DNA of 46,119 bases from an uncultured Synergistaceae bacterium. GTDB taxonomy: Bacteria; Synergistota; Synergistia; Synergistales; Dethiosulfovibrionaceae. Position numbers and translations under genes: made by a program. Below are positions 1 through 7,853 of the stretch, piece by piece. The stretch is taken from NCBI GenBank assembly GCA_902489135.1, contig CABTYW010000007.1, positions 1 to 46,119 of the forward strand. Reading direction: 5' to 3'. The notes beneath the pieces are model-generated. The model did no database searches and was not told the DNA's origin. It saw nothing but the letters and a program-made list of their open reading frames with translations. The stretch's first letter is position 1. Each line of letters starts with the position of its first letter.

Positions 1-1481
1 ACCTTGAAGTCCATGTCGCCGTAGTGGTCTTCCAGACCTTGGATGTCCGTCAGGATCACCATGTCATTTCCCTCTTTGATAAGCCCCATGGCGATGCCGG
101 CTACATGTTTTTTCATGGGAACTCCGGCGGCCATCATGGAAAGGCTGCCGCCGCAGATGGAGGCCTGTGAACTTGAGCCGTTGGATTCAAGGATGTCCGA
201 CACCACGCGAATGACGTAGGGAAACTCCTCTTCCGACGGCACCAGCGGCGAAATGGCGCGTTCAGCCAGCGCGCCGTGACCGATTTCACGGCGTCCGGGA
301 CCGCGCATGGGCTTGATCTCCCCCACCGAATAGGGCGGGAAGTTGTAGTGCAGTAAAAAACTTTTGTTGGGCTCGTCGATCTTGAGTCCGTCCATAATCT
401 GGTCATCCTCGCCGAGCATTCCCAGCGTAGTCACCGCAAGGGACTGCGTCTCGCCGCGGGTGAACAGCGCGGAACCGTGAACGCGCGGCAGGACATTGAT
501 CTCGCAGCTGACGGGCCTGATTTCATCGGTGGCGCGGCCGTCGGCGCGAATTTTATCGCGCGCCGTGATGGTCCTCATGGTTTTCTTCACCAAAGACTCT
601 ACAGCGCCGGCGATGTAGCTTTCGGCATCTTCGAAATCGTCTTTAAAGTGTTCCACCGCCCGGGCCGTAAGCTCCGCAACGGCGGCGCTGCGGTCTTTCT
701 TGCCGTGAATCATGACGGCGCTGGCGGCGGCGGGCGCCAGAGAGCTCATAACCCACTGGTCGATCTCGGGGAAAGCGGGAGGCAGGGGCAGAACGGCTTT
801 GTCCAAGCCGATCTCCTCGCGCACCTGCAACTGAAAGGCCACGATCTTTTTAATTTCTTCCTGAGCCCTCTGAAGGGCATCCACCATCAGCTCTTCGGAA
901 ACTTCTTTGGCTCCGGCTTCTACCATGGTGATGCCGCCGGCGTGACCGGCCACGGTGAGATCAAGGGTGCTGTTCTCCATCTGTCCTTCCGCGGGGTTGA
1001 CCACCAGTCGGCCGTCGATGCAGCCCATGCGCACGGCACCCACCGGTCCGCTCCAGGGAATGTCGGAGATGGTCAGAGCGAGCGACGCGGCATTGATGCC
1101 CAGAATGCTGCTGGGATGTTCCTGGTCCACTGAAAGCACGGTGGCCACCACGTGGACATCGTTGCGCATGTTTTCGTCAAAGAGCGAACGGATGGAACGG
1201 TCAATGACGCGGGCGCTCAAAATAGCCTTTTGAGAAGGACGTCCTTCCCGCTTAATATAGCCGCCGGGAATTTTTCCCGCAGCGTAATAGCGTTCTTCAA
1301 AATCCACAAGCAACGGGAAGAAATCCAAGCCTTCCCTGGGCTTGTCGGACATGCAGGCCGTGGTCAGCACCGTGGTTTCGCCGTGGACGGCGACCACGGC
1401 GGCATTGGCCTGTTTGGCCACCTTGCCCGTTTTAAAAACCAGATTGTCTTCGCCGATTTTCAGCGTGTAAGTCTTTTCCAT
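1..1481 (-). CDS. pnp: Polyribonucleotide nucleotidyltransferase (PNPase), C-terminus beyond left edge
   Basis: The gene starts at an ATG (1481-1479) behind a strong GAGGAGGA ribosome site and stays open to the window edge, giving about 493 residues of a family usually near 700. The N-terminus (MEKTYTLKIGEDNL) and the following first RNase PH-like domain, helical linker and most of the second RNase PH-like domain match PNPase. Recognisable pieces are FFPLLVDFEERYYAAGKIPGG, the RPSQKAILSARVIDRSIRSLF stretch and, in the second domain, GRATDEIRP and FTRGETQSLAVTTLG. PNPase degrades RNA phosphorolytically from the 3' end and works in the cytoplasmic degradosome. The KH and S1 RNA-binding domains would lie outside the window. 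It follows rpsO, the classic order, but a terminator separates them. Confidence 0.97.
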   Translation of the reverse strand, partial: MEKTYTLKIGEDNLVFKTGKVAKQANAAVVAVHGETTVLTTACMSDKPREGLDFFPLLVDFEERYYAAGKIPGGYIKREGRPSQKAILSARVIDRSIRSLFDENMRNDVHVVATVLSVDQEHPSSILGINAASLALTISDIPWSGPVGAVRMGCIDGRLVVNPAEGQMENSTLDLTVAGHAGGITMVEAGAKEVSEELMVDALQRAQEEIKKIVAFQLQVREEIGLDKAVLPLPPAFPEIDQWVMSSLAPAAASAVMIHGKKDRSAAVAELTARAVEHFKDDFEDAESYIAGAVESLVKKTMRTITARDKIRADGRATDEIRPVSCEINVLPRVHGSALFTRGETQSLAVTTLGMLGEDDQIMDGLKIDEPNKSFLLHYNFPPYSVGEIKPMRGPGRREIGHGALAERAISPLVPSEEEFPYVIRVVSDILESNGSSSQASICGGSLSMMAAGVPMKKHVAGIAMGLIKEGNDMVILTDIQGLEDHYGDMDFK

Positions 1482-1798
1482 CTCAAGACTCCTCCTCTTA
1501 TTCTTTCGCATCCATAATAAACAGTGCTAGAATATCACAATTCCATATAAAAGCGAGAGCGAAATTAAAAAAATTTCGTATTTTTCTCTTAATACGCAAC
1601 GCTTCAATGTCAGGACGACCGAACGAAGCCTCATGGCCTCCTTTGGCCGCCTCTTTCGCACGCGAGGCGTCAATGTTTTTACAGTCGGGGCGCATCGGGA
1701 AAACGAAGCCTCAATGAAAGCGGGCGCAGGGGAAGTCGGTTCCACTTTTGCGCGCCGGGATGCGACGCGTCCGTCGGCGGCGAAGGGACGATAAAAAA
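1482..1798. other. Non-coding spacer between rpsO terminator and pnp, with degenerate repeats
   Basis: This 317-base stretch holds no convincing gene; two short minus-strand frames have no ribosome site or family likeness. Nearest pnp it is AT-rich and contains a perfect 7-bp inverted repeat, CGAAATT at 1560-1566 and AATTTCG at 1572-1578, which would fold in the pnp leader. Further upstream a short motif close to ACGAAGCCTCAATG (plus strand) recurs at about 1594-1609, 1621-1635, 1660-1675 and 1702-1716. The last three copies are about 41 bases apart. A pnp leader hairpin is the kind of site RNase III and PNPase use for autoregulation in E. coli; that role here is inference. Confidence 0.5.
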
Positions 1799-1823
1799 AG
1801 AGCCCTGCGGGGCGCAGGACTCT
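1793..1823 (-). terminator. Rho-independent terminator after rpsO
   Basis: The arms 1799-1809 and 1813-1823 form an 11-bp stem with a 3-base loop. On the minus-strand RNA the one non-complementary position is a G-U pair. The stem is followed on the minus strand by seven Ts (1793-1799). It lies 12 bases past the rpsO stop codon, so part of the rpsO transcript should end before pnp. Confidence 0.88.
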
Positions 1824-1834
1824 TTCTGAAAGAC

Positions 1835-2101
1835 TTAATGACGAAGACCGAGACTCTCGATGAGACTTTTGTAGCGGTTGAAATCCTTTCCGCTGAGATA
1901 GCGAAGAAGTTTGCGGCGTTTGCCGACCAGCGTCAGAAGTCCCTTTTTGGAGTGATAATCGTGCACGTGCACCTTCAGATGCTCCGTCAGTTCCCGAATT
2001 CTCTGAGTCAGCACCGCGATCTGCACTTCCGGTGACCCCGTATCGCTGGCGTGAACGCGATACTTTTCGATAATCTCCGTCTTCACTGCTTTCTCCAACA
2101 T
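1835..2101 (-). CDS. rpsO: 30S ribosomal protein S15
   Basis: An 88-residue protein of exactly the usual S15 length. It begins MLEKAVKTEIIEKYRVHASDTGSPEVQIAVLT and carries the hallmark GSPEVQIA, LTEHLKVHVHDYHSKKGLL and the R-K-L-LRYL stretch near the C-terminus that contact 16S rRNA and S18. S15 is a primary binder of the central domain of 16S rRNA. The ATG is preceded by ATGAGGTGATGT, a good anti-Shine-Dalgarno match. The gene has its own promoter about 120 bases upstream, leaving room for a regulatory leader, and ends in a strong hairpin. Confidence 0.97.
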   Translation of the reverse strand: MLEKAVKTEIIEKYRVHASDTGSPEVQIAVLTQRIRELTEHLKVHVHDYHSKKGLLTLVGKRRKLLRYLSGKDFNRYKSLIESLGLRH

Positions 2102-2211
2102 TTTACATCACCTCATGGGGCAAGAATCCTGGAACCGCGTCGTCCACGCCTGCCATCGGCGCTCCATGGGCCCATGGGAAGTTTCTGTGGGAACAACGAA
2201 GTAACAGGTCA
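2102..2211 (-). promoter_or_regulatory. rpsO leader with 14-bp palindrome
   Basis: The predicted transcript leader of about 110 bases contains a perfect 14-bp palindrome (CCATGGGCCCATGG, 2164-2177) and a GC-rich 3' half (GCGCCGATGGCAGGCGTGG) before the ribosome site. S15 represses its own translation in several bacteria through unrelated leader structures. That this leader does the same is inference; I have not folded it. Confidence 0.4.
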
Positions 2212-2217
2212 TGTGGC

Positions 2218-2246
2218 ATTATACCACTGCGCGTCGGACGGCGCAA
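2218..2246 (-). promoter_or_regulatory. Sigma-70 promoter for rpsO
   Basis: On the minus strand TTGCGC (2246-2241) and a perfect TATAAT (2223-2218) are separated by exactly 17 bases, and a TGG just before the -10 makes it an extended -10 promoter. It sits between the kbl stop codon (2266) and rpsO, so rpsO does not depend on the tdh-kbl transcript. Confidence 0.8.
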
Positions 2247-2265
2247 CCGGACCGTTTCCGAAGGG

Positions 2266-3495
2266 TTATTTTCCTTTAAATCCGGCGATGATGTTGAGCA
2301 CTTCGTCGATGTCCGCCTCGGTATGGTCGCCGTTGATCTGGAAGCGGATCTCTTCGGCGCCGCGAGGCACCACGGGATAGGTCATGCCCGTCGCCAGAAC
2401 GCCGTGCTCAAGCAGATAGTTCACCAGAGCGCGGGTTTTGTCGGTGTCGCGAAGCACGAGAGGCGTCACGGGATGCTCGCCGGGAATGGTTTCGTACCCC
2501 AGCTTGACAATGCCGTCCTCGAATTTCTTGGTCATGGCGCGCAGATGGGCGAGAATTTTCTTTCCCTCTTCGCTGTCGAGGATCTCTAGGGCCTTCAGTG
2601 TGGCATAGGCCTCACCCACGGTGATGGGGTTGGAATAGATGTACATGGCGGCGTGCTCGCGCAGATAGGTGATCAGCCCGCGGGAACCCACGACGTAACC
2701 GCCGTTGACGCCGTAAGCCTTGCCCAGCGTGCCGATCAGCACGTCCACTTTGGCGCCCGTCATCTCTTCCGTTCCGCGTCCTGTGCAGCCGCAGGCGCCG
2801 ACGCCGTGAGAATCGTCCACCACCACGAAAGCGTCCTCGGGGAATTTGTCGCTGTAACTGTGAACCAGCTCCACGATTTCCTTCAGCGGAGCGTGGTCGC
2901 CGCGCATGCTGAAAATGCCGTCGGTGACCACAAGAGCGCGTTTCGCACCGCTCTTGACGGCCTCTTCCATGCTGTCTCTCAGGGCTTCAAGGGAATTGTG
3001 CTTGTACACCGAACGCAGAGCGGACTTGCCGAGGCCAAGTTTGATGGCGTTGATAATGCTGTTGTGGTTGAGCTCATCGCTCACCACGAAGGTCTCTTTG
3101 CTGATCAGCGAGGTAATGACGCCGCCAACGGTCACATAGGCGGCACTGAAGATCATGGCGTCTTCGCGGCCGTGAAATTTTGCCAGTTTATGCTCAAGGT
3201 CGCGATGGGCCTTGAAAGTTCCGGAAATGAAGCGCACGGCGCCGGGGCCCACGCCGAACTCGCGAGTCCCCTTCTCTTCCGCTTCAATCATGTCGTCGCG
3301 CAGCGAGAGGCCGAGGTAGGAATTGGAATTCATGCGGATAAATTCCTTGTCGCCGTGGTTTTTCAGAAGGTAACGGGGACCCTTTGCACCGGAGGGCTTT
3401 TTGATGCCGACAATGATTTCCTCTTTGCCCTTCAGACGCCCTTCGGCCTTCAACTGAGCCAAATCCGCCGCCAATGCCGCTTCAAGCTTTTTCAT
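2266..3495 (-). CDS. kbl: Glycine C-acetyltransferase (2-amino-3-ketobutyrate CoA ligase)
   Basis: A 409-residue class II (alpha-oxoamine synthase family) PLP enzyme that cleaves 2-amino-3-ketobutyrate with CoA to glycine and acetyl-CoA, the second step of threonine degradation. Visible motifs are NSNSYLGLS near residue 56, the VDDSHGVGACG stretch (about 226-236) whose Asp and His hold the cofactor, and GTLGKAYG with Lys259 as the expected PLP lysine. The chosen ATG (3495) has AGGAGG eight bases upstream. An upstream in-frame extension to 3537 would run into tdh and lacks a ribosome site. It lies 10 bases after tdh, so the two are co-transcribed. Related family members (KAPA synthase, serine palmitoyltransferase) are less likely given the tdh neighbour. 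Confidence 0.92.
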   Translation of the reverse strand: MKKLEAALAADLAQLKAEGRLKGKEEIIVGIKKPSGAKGPRYLLKNHGDKEFIRMNSNSYLGLSLRDDMIEAEEKGTREFGVGPGAVRFISGTFKAHRDLEHKLAKFHGREDAMIFSAAYVTVGGVITSLISKETFVVSDELNHNSIINAIKLGLGKSALRSVYKHNSLEALRDSMEEAVKSGAKRALVVTDGIFSMRGDHAPLKEIVELVHSYSDKFPEDAFVVVDDSHGVGACGCTGRGTEEMTGAKVDVLIGTLGKAYGVNGGYVVGSRGLITYLREHAAMYIYSNPITVGEAYATLKALEILDSEEGKKILAHLRAMTKKFEDGIVKLGYETIPGEHPVTPLVLRDTDKTRALVNYLLEHGVLATGMTYPVVPRGAEEIRFQINGDHTEADIDEVLNIIAGFKGK

Positions 3496-3505
3496 GGTTT
3501 GCCTC

Positions 3506-4468
3506 CTAATATTTTGCATCTTTGCCGAGTTTGACACGCAGATTCTTCAGCATATCATCGGTCATCATGTCCATAGTGAACCTGGGGTTCCAGTTCCACT
3601 CCTCACGGGCCGCCGAATCGTCAAGAGAGTTGGGCCAGCTGTCGGCGATGCTCTGGCGGACGGGATCCACGTCATAATCCATGGTGAAAGAAGGAATGCG
3701 CTGACGGATGGACGCCGCAATCTGCTCGGGCTCGAAGCTGAGGCTGGTGATGTTGAAGCAGCAGCGATGTTTCAACTTGGAGGGATCGGCTTCCATGATC
3801 TGAATCATTCCGTCAATGGCGTCGGGAATGTACATCATGTCCATATAGGTGCCCGCGGCGATATAGCCGGTGTACCGGGCGTGCTGCACCGCCTGATAGT
3901 AAATGTCCACGGCATAGTCGGTGGTACCGCCGCCGGGAAGGGTCTTGTAGGAGATCAGCCCGGGAAAGCGGACGCCGCGAGTGTCCACGCCCCACTTTTT
4001 GTGGTAGTACTCCGCCAGCAGCTCGCCGGTGACCTTCGTCACACCGTACATGGTGTTGGGGCGCTGGAGGGTATCCTGGGGCGTGTGATCACGGGGCGTA
4101 TCGGGGCCGAAAGCCGCGATGGAGCTGGGAAAAAACAGAGCGCAGCCCACTTCGCGCGCCGCCTCGAGGGCATTGTACAGACCCGAAATGTTGATGTTCC
4201 ACGCAAGTTGCGGCTTCTTCTCGGCAACGGCCGAAAGAAGGCCGGCCAGATGATAAATGGTATCGGGTTTAAACTTCTTCACCATCTCGGCATACTTTTC
4301 ACCGTCGCGGGCATCGAGCAGCTCAAAGGGGCCGTCGGGCAGAACATGTTTTTCATCGGGGCGCACATCGGTGGCGAAGACGTTGTCAGCACCGTAGTCA
4401 CGCCGCAGCTGGGCAACAAGTTCCGTACCGATCTGACCAAGACAACCGGAAACCATAATCTTTTTCAT
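3506..4468 (-). CDS. tdh: L-threonine 3-dehydrogenase, SDR type
   Basis: A 320-residue extended short-chain dehydrogenase, not the zinc-dependent MDR form found in E. coli. It has the glycine-rich NAD site GCLGQIG (residues 8-14), an active-site serine pair in FFPSSIAAFGP (about 115-116) and the YxxxK pair Tyr141/Lys145 in MYGVTK. The RFPGLIS and GGGTTDYAVDIYY stretches are typical of SDR threonine dehydrogenases. It oxidises L-threonine to 2-amino-3-ketobutyrate with NAD, feeding kbl directly downstream. The ATG at 4468 has a modest GGGAG ribosome site. It is the first gene after a near-consensus promoter and diverges from a GntR-family regulator. Confidence 0.92.
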   Translation of the reverse strand: MKKIMVSGCLGQIGTELVAQLRRDYGADNVFATDVRPDEKHVLPDGPFELLDARDGEKYAEMVKKFKPDTIYHLAGLLSAVAEKKPQLAWNINISGLYNALEAAREVGCALFFPSSIAAFGPDTPRDHTPQDTLQRPNTMYGVTKVTGELLAEYYHKKWGVDTRGVRFPGLISYKTLPGGGTTDYAVDIYYQAVQHARYTGYIAAGTYMDMMYIPDAIDGMIQIMEADPSKLKHRCCFNITSLSFEPEQIAASIRQRIPSFTMDYDVDPVRQSIADSWPNSLDDSAAREEWNWNPRFTMDMMTDDMLKNLRVKLGKDAKY

Positions 4469-4508
4469 AGAAACACTCCCAGTAAAGTTTATTTAACTTA
4501 CTTATGAC

Positions 4509-4538
4509 AGTATACGTCGTTAATACTTTGTTTGTCAA
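4509..4538 (-). promoter_or_regulatory. Strong sigma-70 promoter of tdh-kbl with overlapping inverted repeat
   Basis: The minus strand carries a perfect TTGACA (4538-4533) and TATACT (4514-4509) separated by 18 bases. An inverted repeat AGTAT-N9-ATACT (4509-4527) covers the -10 and part of the spacer. This is a plausible operator for the divergently encoded GntR/FCD regulator, whose relatives bind short TA-rich palindromes. The promoter call is solid; the operator is inference. Confidence 0.8.
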
Positions 4539-4670
4539 ATGAATATACAACCATCTTTTATTTTATATATTGAAAACTTGCGGAAAAAGGCACGTCTGGC
4601 TTTTTAGAATAAAGGGCGCTAAAATATATGGAAATGGACTGAGTTTACCGTCGGAAGGAGATCGGAGTCA

Positions 4671-5342
4671 ATGACACTGGAAGAACTTATGCCGCGCATC
4701 AGCGGAGACAAGGCTGCTTCCTATTACATCGCCAACGTGTTGCGCGAAGCAATTTACCGCGGCATTTTGCACGACAACGAACAGCTGCTGCAAAACCAGC
4801 TGGCCGCCCGAATGGGGGTCAGCCCCATTCCTCTGCGTGAAGCGCTGAAGCAGCTGGAAACCGAAGGTCTTGTGGAATTTCGTGGACGCCGCGGGGCCAT
4901 TGTCTCCGGCCTGACGCTGGAAGACGCGCGCGAAATCTACGATATGCTGACATGGCTTGAGTGCGGCGCCATGAAGGTTTCCTTCGACATGATTTCCAAT
5001 GCGCTCATTCAAGAAGAAGAAAAGCTGCTTGACCGGATGGAAAAAGAGGAAGATCCCGTCAAATGGCGCGACATGAACGTATTGTTTCACGCCGCCCTTT
5101 ACGAGCCGGCGGATCGTCCGCTGACGCTGGACATCATTGCCAAGCTTCGCCGTCAGGTCGACCGCTATATCCGCAATCACCTGGACTCCATGCGCAAAGA
5201 GTCGGAGGATCAGCACCGCGAAATTCTGGCGGGCGTCAAGGCCCATGATTTGCCACGCACCCTCAGATCCCTGGAGGACCATTTAGTCAACACGTCCAAG
5301 GACCTGCAGGCCTATATGCGCCATGCGCAGATGCGCAGCTAA
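4671..5342 (+). CDS. GntR/FadR-family transcriptional regulator with FCD ligand domain
   Basis: A 223-residue regulator with an N-terminal winged helix (about residues 15-80; QNQLAARMGVSPIPLREALKQL is the recognition region) and an all-helical C-terminal FCD domain. The FCD metal/ligand histidines appear to be present: His140 in NVLFHAAL, His182 in EDQHREIL and His204 in LEDHL. FCD regulators usually bind small carboxylates and repress neighbouring catabolic genes. The divergent position next to tdh-kbl suggests it controls threonine degradation, with threonine or a product as effector; that is inference. The ATG at 4671 is backed by GGAAGGAG. Confidence 0.85.
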   Translation: MTLEELMPRISGDKAASYYIANVLREAIYRGILHDNEQLLQNQLAARMGVSPIPLREALKQLETEGLVEFRGRRGAIVSGLTLEDAREIYDMLTWLECGAMKVSFDMISNALIQEEEKLLDRMEKEEDPVKWRDMNVLFHAALYEPADRPLTLDIIAKLRRQVDRYIRNHLDSMRKESEDQHREILAGVKAHDLPRTLRSLEDHLVNTSKDLQAYMRHAQMRS

Positions 5343-5390
5343 TAACGGCTGATCGCCGCGCCTTCTCTCCCGCAAAAAACTTTCGCCGCC

Positions 5391-5423
5391 GCGTCGAAAA
5401 AAGACGCGCCGGAAAAATTTTTT
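5391..5423 (+). terminator. Weak hairpin with T-run after the GntR gene
   Basis: GCGTC (5391-5395) and GACGC (5403-5407) pair around a seven-base A-rich loop, and TTTTTT follows a dozen bases downstream after an A-run. The stem is short, so this is a tentative terminator between the regulator and the channel gene. Confidence 0.35.
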
Positions 5424-5494
5424 GAATGACGCCGCAGATCCGTCAAGGCTGAAATGATCTTTTGCACCATAAATTACCGAAGAGGAGAACAGTC

Positions 5495-6133
5495 ATGAAC
5501 CGTTTAAGCGTCTTCTTCTCCGCCGTCATGGCCGGCGCGGCCGTCGCCTTCGGCGGCACCGTCTTTCTCGCTCTGGAGAATAAAGTCATCGGCGCCGGGC
5601 TTTTTACCGTCGGGCTCTTTCTTGTTTGTGAGTACGGATTTCACCTGTTCACCGGCAAAGTGTGTTCGGCCCTGCGCAGCGGCCTCCGTTACGCGCTGGA
5701 TTTGCCCGTCATCTGGCTGGGAAATTTCGTCGGCGCGTGGCTGACCGCCCGCATCATTTTGCTGACGCGCATGGCGTCGTTAAGCAAAAAAGCTTTGGCT
5801 CTTTCCAACGTCAAAGCGGGGGACAGCCTCGTCAGCCTGTTTTTTCTGGGCGCGCTGTGCAACGTTTTCATTTTTATCGCCGTGGACGGCTTCAACAAAT
5901 TTCGTGACGACATAGGAAGGTATCTGGCGTTGTTTTTCGGCATCATGGTCTTTATTCTCTGCGGCTTCGAACACTGCGTCGCCGACATGTATTACTTTTC
6001 GCTGGCGGGCGCGCTGAACGGACGCACCCTTCTCTGTCTGACAGCCATCACCGCCGGAAACGCCTGCGGAGGCATTCTCTTTTGCGAGGCCGTAAACTGG
6101 CGGCGCACAAAAAGCGCGCAGAACTCCCAATAA
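5495..6133 (+). CDS. Formate/nitrite transporter (FNT) family channel, short form
   Basis: A 212-residue membrane protein with about six hydrophobic segments. Family marks are LFTGKV (51-56), GALCNVF (about 119-125), GFEHCVADMYYF with the pore histidine at 160, and AGNACGGILF near the C-terminus. FNT pentamers pass formate, nitrite, hydrosulfide or lactate across the inner membrane. It is shorter than FocA/NirC, with little tail at either end. The ATG at 5495 follows AGAGGAGAAC; an ATG at 5462 lacks such a site. It stands alone between the GntR gene and a bidirectional terminator, so context does not reveal the substrate. Confidence 0.85.
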   Translation: MNRLSVFFSAVMAGAAVAFGGTVFLALENKVIGAGLFTVGLFLVCEYGFHLFTGKVCSALRSGLRYALDLPVIWLGNFVGAWLTARIILLTRMASLSKKALALSNVKAGDSLVSLFFLGALCNVFIFIAVDGFNKFRDDIGRYLALFFGIMVFILCGFEHCVADMYYFSLAGALNGRTLLCLTAITAGNACGGILFCEAVNWRRTKSAQNSQ

Positions 6134-6147
6134 CCGCAAGAAACATC

Positions 6148-6187
6148 AAGGCCGCCTCAGATCGTCTCTGAAGCGGCCTTATCTTTT
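6148..6187. terminator. Long hairpin, bidirectional terminator between FNT gene and recN
   Basis: AAGGCCGC (6148-6155) pairs with GCGGCCTT (6173-6180), and the stem is extended by TCAGA/TCTGA (6157-6161 with 6167-6171). On the plus strand it is followed by ATCTTTTATT. The same symmetrical stem lies just after the recN stop codon, so it can serve both convergent transcripts, although the T-tract on the minus side is poor. Confidence 0.8.
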
Positions 6188-7853
6188 ATTCCGTTTTTTC
6201 CGTTTTTTCCTGCAGCCCCAGAAGCTTTTCGGCGTGAAGGATCGCCTCCTCGGCGCCGGCGCTTCCCGAAAGCATACGCGCAATTTCGCGGACGCGCTCT
6301 TCGCCTTCAATGGGCCTCACCGACGAGAGGGTGCCGCTGCGTTGCACCAAAAAATGGCGATCTGCCAAGGCCGCGATGCTGGCCTCGTGAGTGATGAGAA
6401 TGACCTGAACGAAGGACGCCAGCTCCTTGAGCTTCAGTCCCGTCAAATAGGCGGCCTGTCCTCCCAAACCCGCTTCGACTTCGTCAAAAACCAGCGTGGC
6501 GGGCAGCAGGTCGTCGGGCAGTGAAAGCTGTATGGCCAGCAAAATGCGGCTCAGTTCGCCGCCCGATGCCGCCTTTGCCACGGGGATTTCCCGTCCGCCG
6601 CGTACCAGGACAAATTCGACGCGCTCGGCGCCGGTGGATCGGAGTTTGCCGGTTTCAATGAGCCGAACTTTAAAAGCGGTGTTCTCCATGGCGAGGCAGT
6701 TCAGGTTTCCCGTTACTCTCCGTTGGAATTCCGCCGCGGCGTCGGTGCGAAGCAGGTGCAGCTCTTTGGCGCTTTTGACCAGTTCCCGCTTGAGACGTTC
6801 CGCCGACGCCTTCAGTGCTCCTTGCTCTTTTGTGAACTGTTCAAGCCATTGCATTTCCTTTTCGCCCTGACGCCAGTAGTCCAAAAGCTCCGAGAAGGCG
6901 TCTTTCCCGGCCAGGCGTTTGCACTTTCGAATGACGCCGATGGCCGACTCCAGCGTGTCGATTTCAGCTTCCACTTCGTCAATTTTCTCAGCCGGTGCCA
7001 AATCGTTGAGATGTTCGATGAGCGCGTTGAGCTCGTCCAGACACCGCCGGGCGCAGTCGGCGAGTTCCTCCCGGTTTTCCGAAGGTACCGACGACAGGAC
7101 GCCCGCCAAACACTCCGACAATTCCTCGGCAATGCCGCCGGCTTCGCCGTTGCTCAGCACACCGCAGCGCCCTCGCAGAGTGCGCAACCGGCGAAGTTCG
7201 TTCTGTGCCGCCATATAATCCTGATTGAGTTTTTCTTCGCTTTCCGGCGTCAGGTTCAGCCGTTGGAGATAGGGAGAAATTTCAGAAACGGCGCCGTATT
7301 GCGACGTAATTTCCTGCTCTCTCCGTCGACCGGAACGCAGTTTGCGCTCCGCGTCCAGCGCCTCATTGAAGAGCTGCCCCAGATGGCTTTTCGCTTCCGT
7401 CAGAGGTGAGCCGCCGCAGGCGTCGAGGATTTCCATCTGGCGCTCGGGAGCCAACAGCTCCAACTGCGCGAACTGGCTTTGAATGGAAATAAGACGCGGC
7501 GCCGTTTCGGCCAGCAGGTTGAGCGGCACCGTCTGCCCCTGAACGGAACTTTTCCCCTTTCCCGAACGGGAGATCTCGCGCCTGAGGCACATGGAACAGT
7601 CCTGAGGCTGAAGGGATTCTTCCAGCCCCGCCACCGGCCCTTTCACATAAAAAAATGCCTCGGCGGAGGCTGTTTCGTCACCGGCGCGAATGAAACTGCC
7701 GGAGTTCCGCTTTCCCGAAATCAGTTCCAGACCTCGAACAAGGCTGCTTTTGCCGGCTCCGCTCTCGCCCGTCACCGCCGTCAGGCCCGCGGAAAAAGTC
7801 AGATCGGCCTCTTGAATGCCGCCCACCGAAGAGAGCCGAAGTTCACTGAGCAT
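6186..7853 (-). CDS. recN: DNA repair protein RecN
   Basis: A 555-residue SMC-like ATPase used in double-strand-break repair. The N-terminus has Walker A GESGAGKS (29-36). The middle (about 150-370) is charged and helical, as expected for the coiled coil. The C-terminus has the ABC signature ASGGELSRILLAIQL, Walker B LVFDEVEAGLGG and the ITHEASIAALADRHF segment. RecN gathers broken ends and acts with RecA. It is the last gene of the xseB-ispA-dxs-tlyA-nadK-recN operon and starts inside the end of nadK (11-base overlap), with AAAGGAG before the ATG, so translation is probably coupled. Confidence 0.96.
   Translation of the reverse strand: MLSELRLSSVGGIQEADLTFSAGLTAVTGESGAGKSSLVRGLELISGKRNSGSFIRAGDETASAEAFFYVKGPVAGLEESLQPQDCSMCLRREISRSGKGKSSVQGQTVPLNLLAETAPRLISIQSQFAQLELLAPERQMEILDACGGSPLTEAKSHLGQLFNEALDAERKLRSGRRREQEITSQYGAVSEISPYLQRLNLTPESEEKLNQDYMAAQNELRRLRTLRGRCGVLSNGEAGGIAEELSECLAGVLSSVPSENREELADCARRCLDELNALIEHLNDLAPAEKIDEVEAEIDTLESAIGVIRKCKRLAGKDAFSELLDYWRQGEKEMQWLEQFTKEQGALKASAERLKRELVKSAKELHLLRTDAAAEFQRRVTGNLNCLAMENTAFKVRLIETGKLRSTGAERVEFVLVRGGREIPVAKAASGGELSRILLAIQLSLPDDLLPATLVFDEVEAGLGGQAAYLTGLKLKELASFVQVILITHEASIAALADRHFLVQRSGTLSSVRPIEGEERVREIARMLSGSAGAEEAILHAEKLLGLQEKTEKTE

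Noticed and set aside
1498..1745. Two small minus-strand frames (65 and 72 codons) upstream of pnp
   Set aside because: They overlap each other in different frames and lack ribosome sites. They look like parts of a repeat-bearing leader, so I described the region as non-coding.
2653..4507. Long plus-strand frames over kbl and tdh
   Set aside because: They lie opposite two clear enzymes, have no ribosome site and read as low-information His/Val/Gly-rich sequence.
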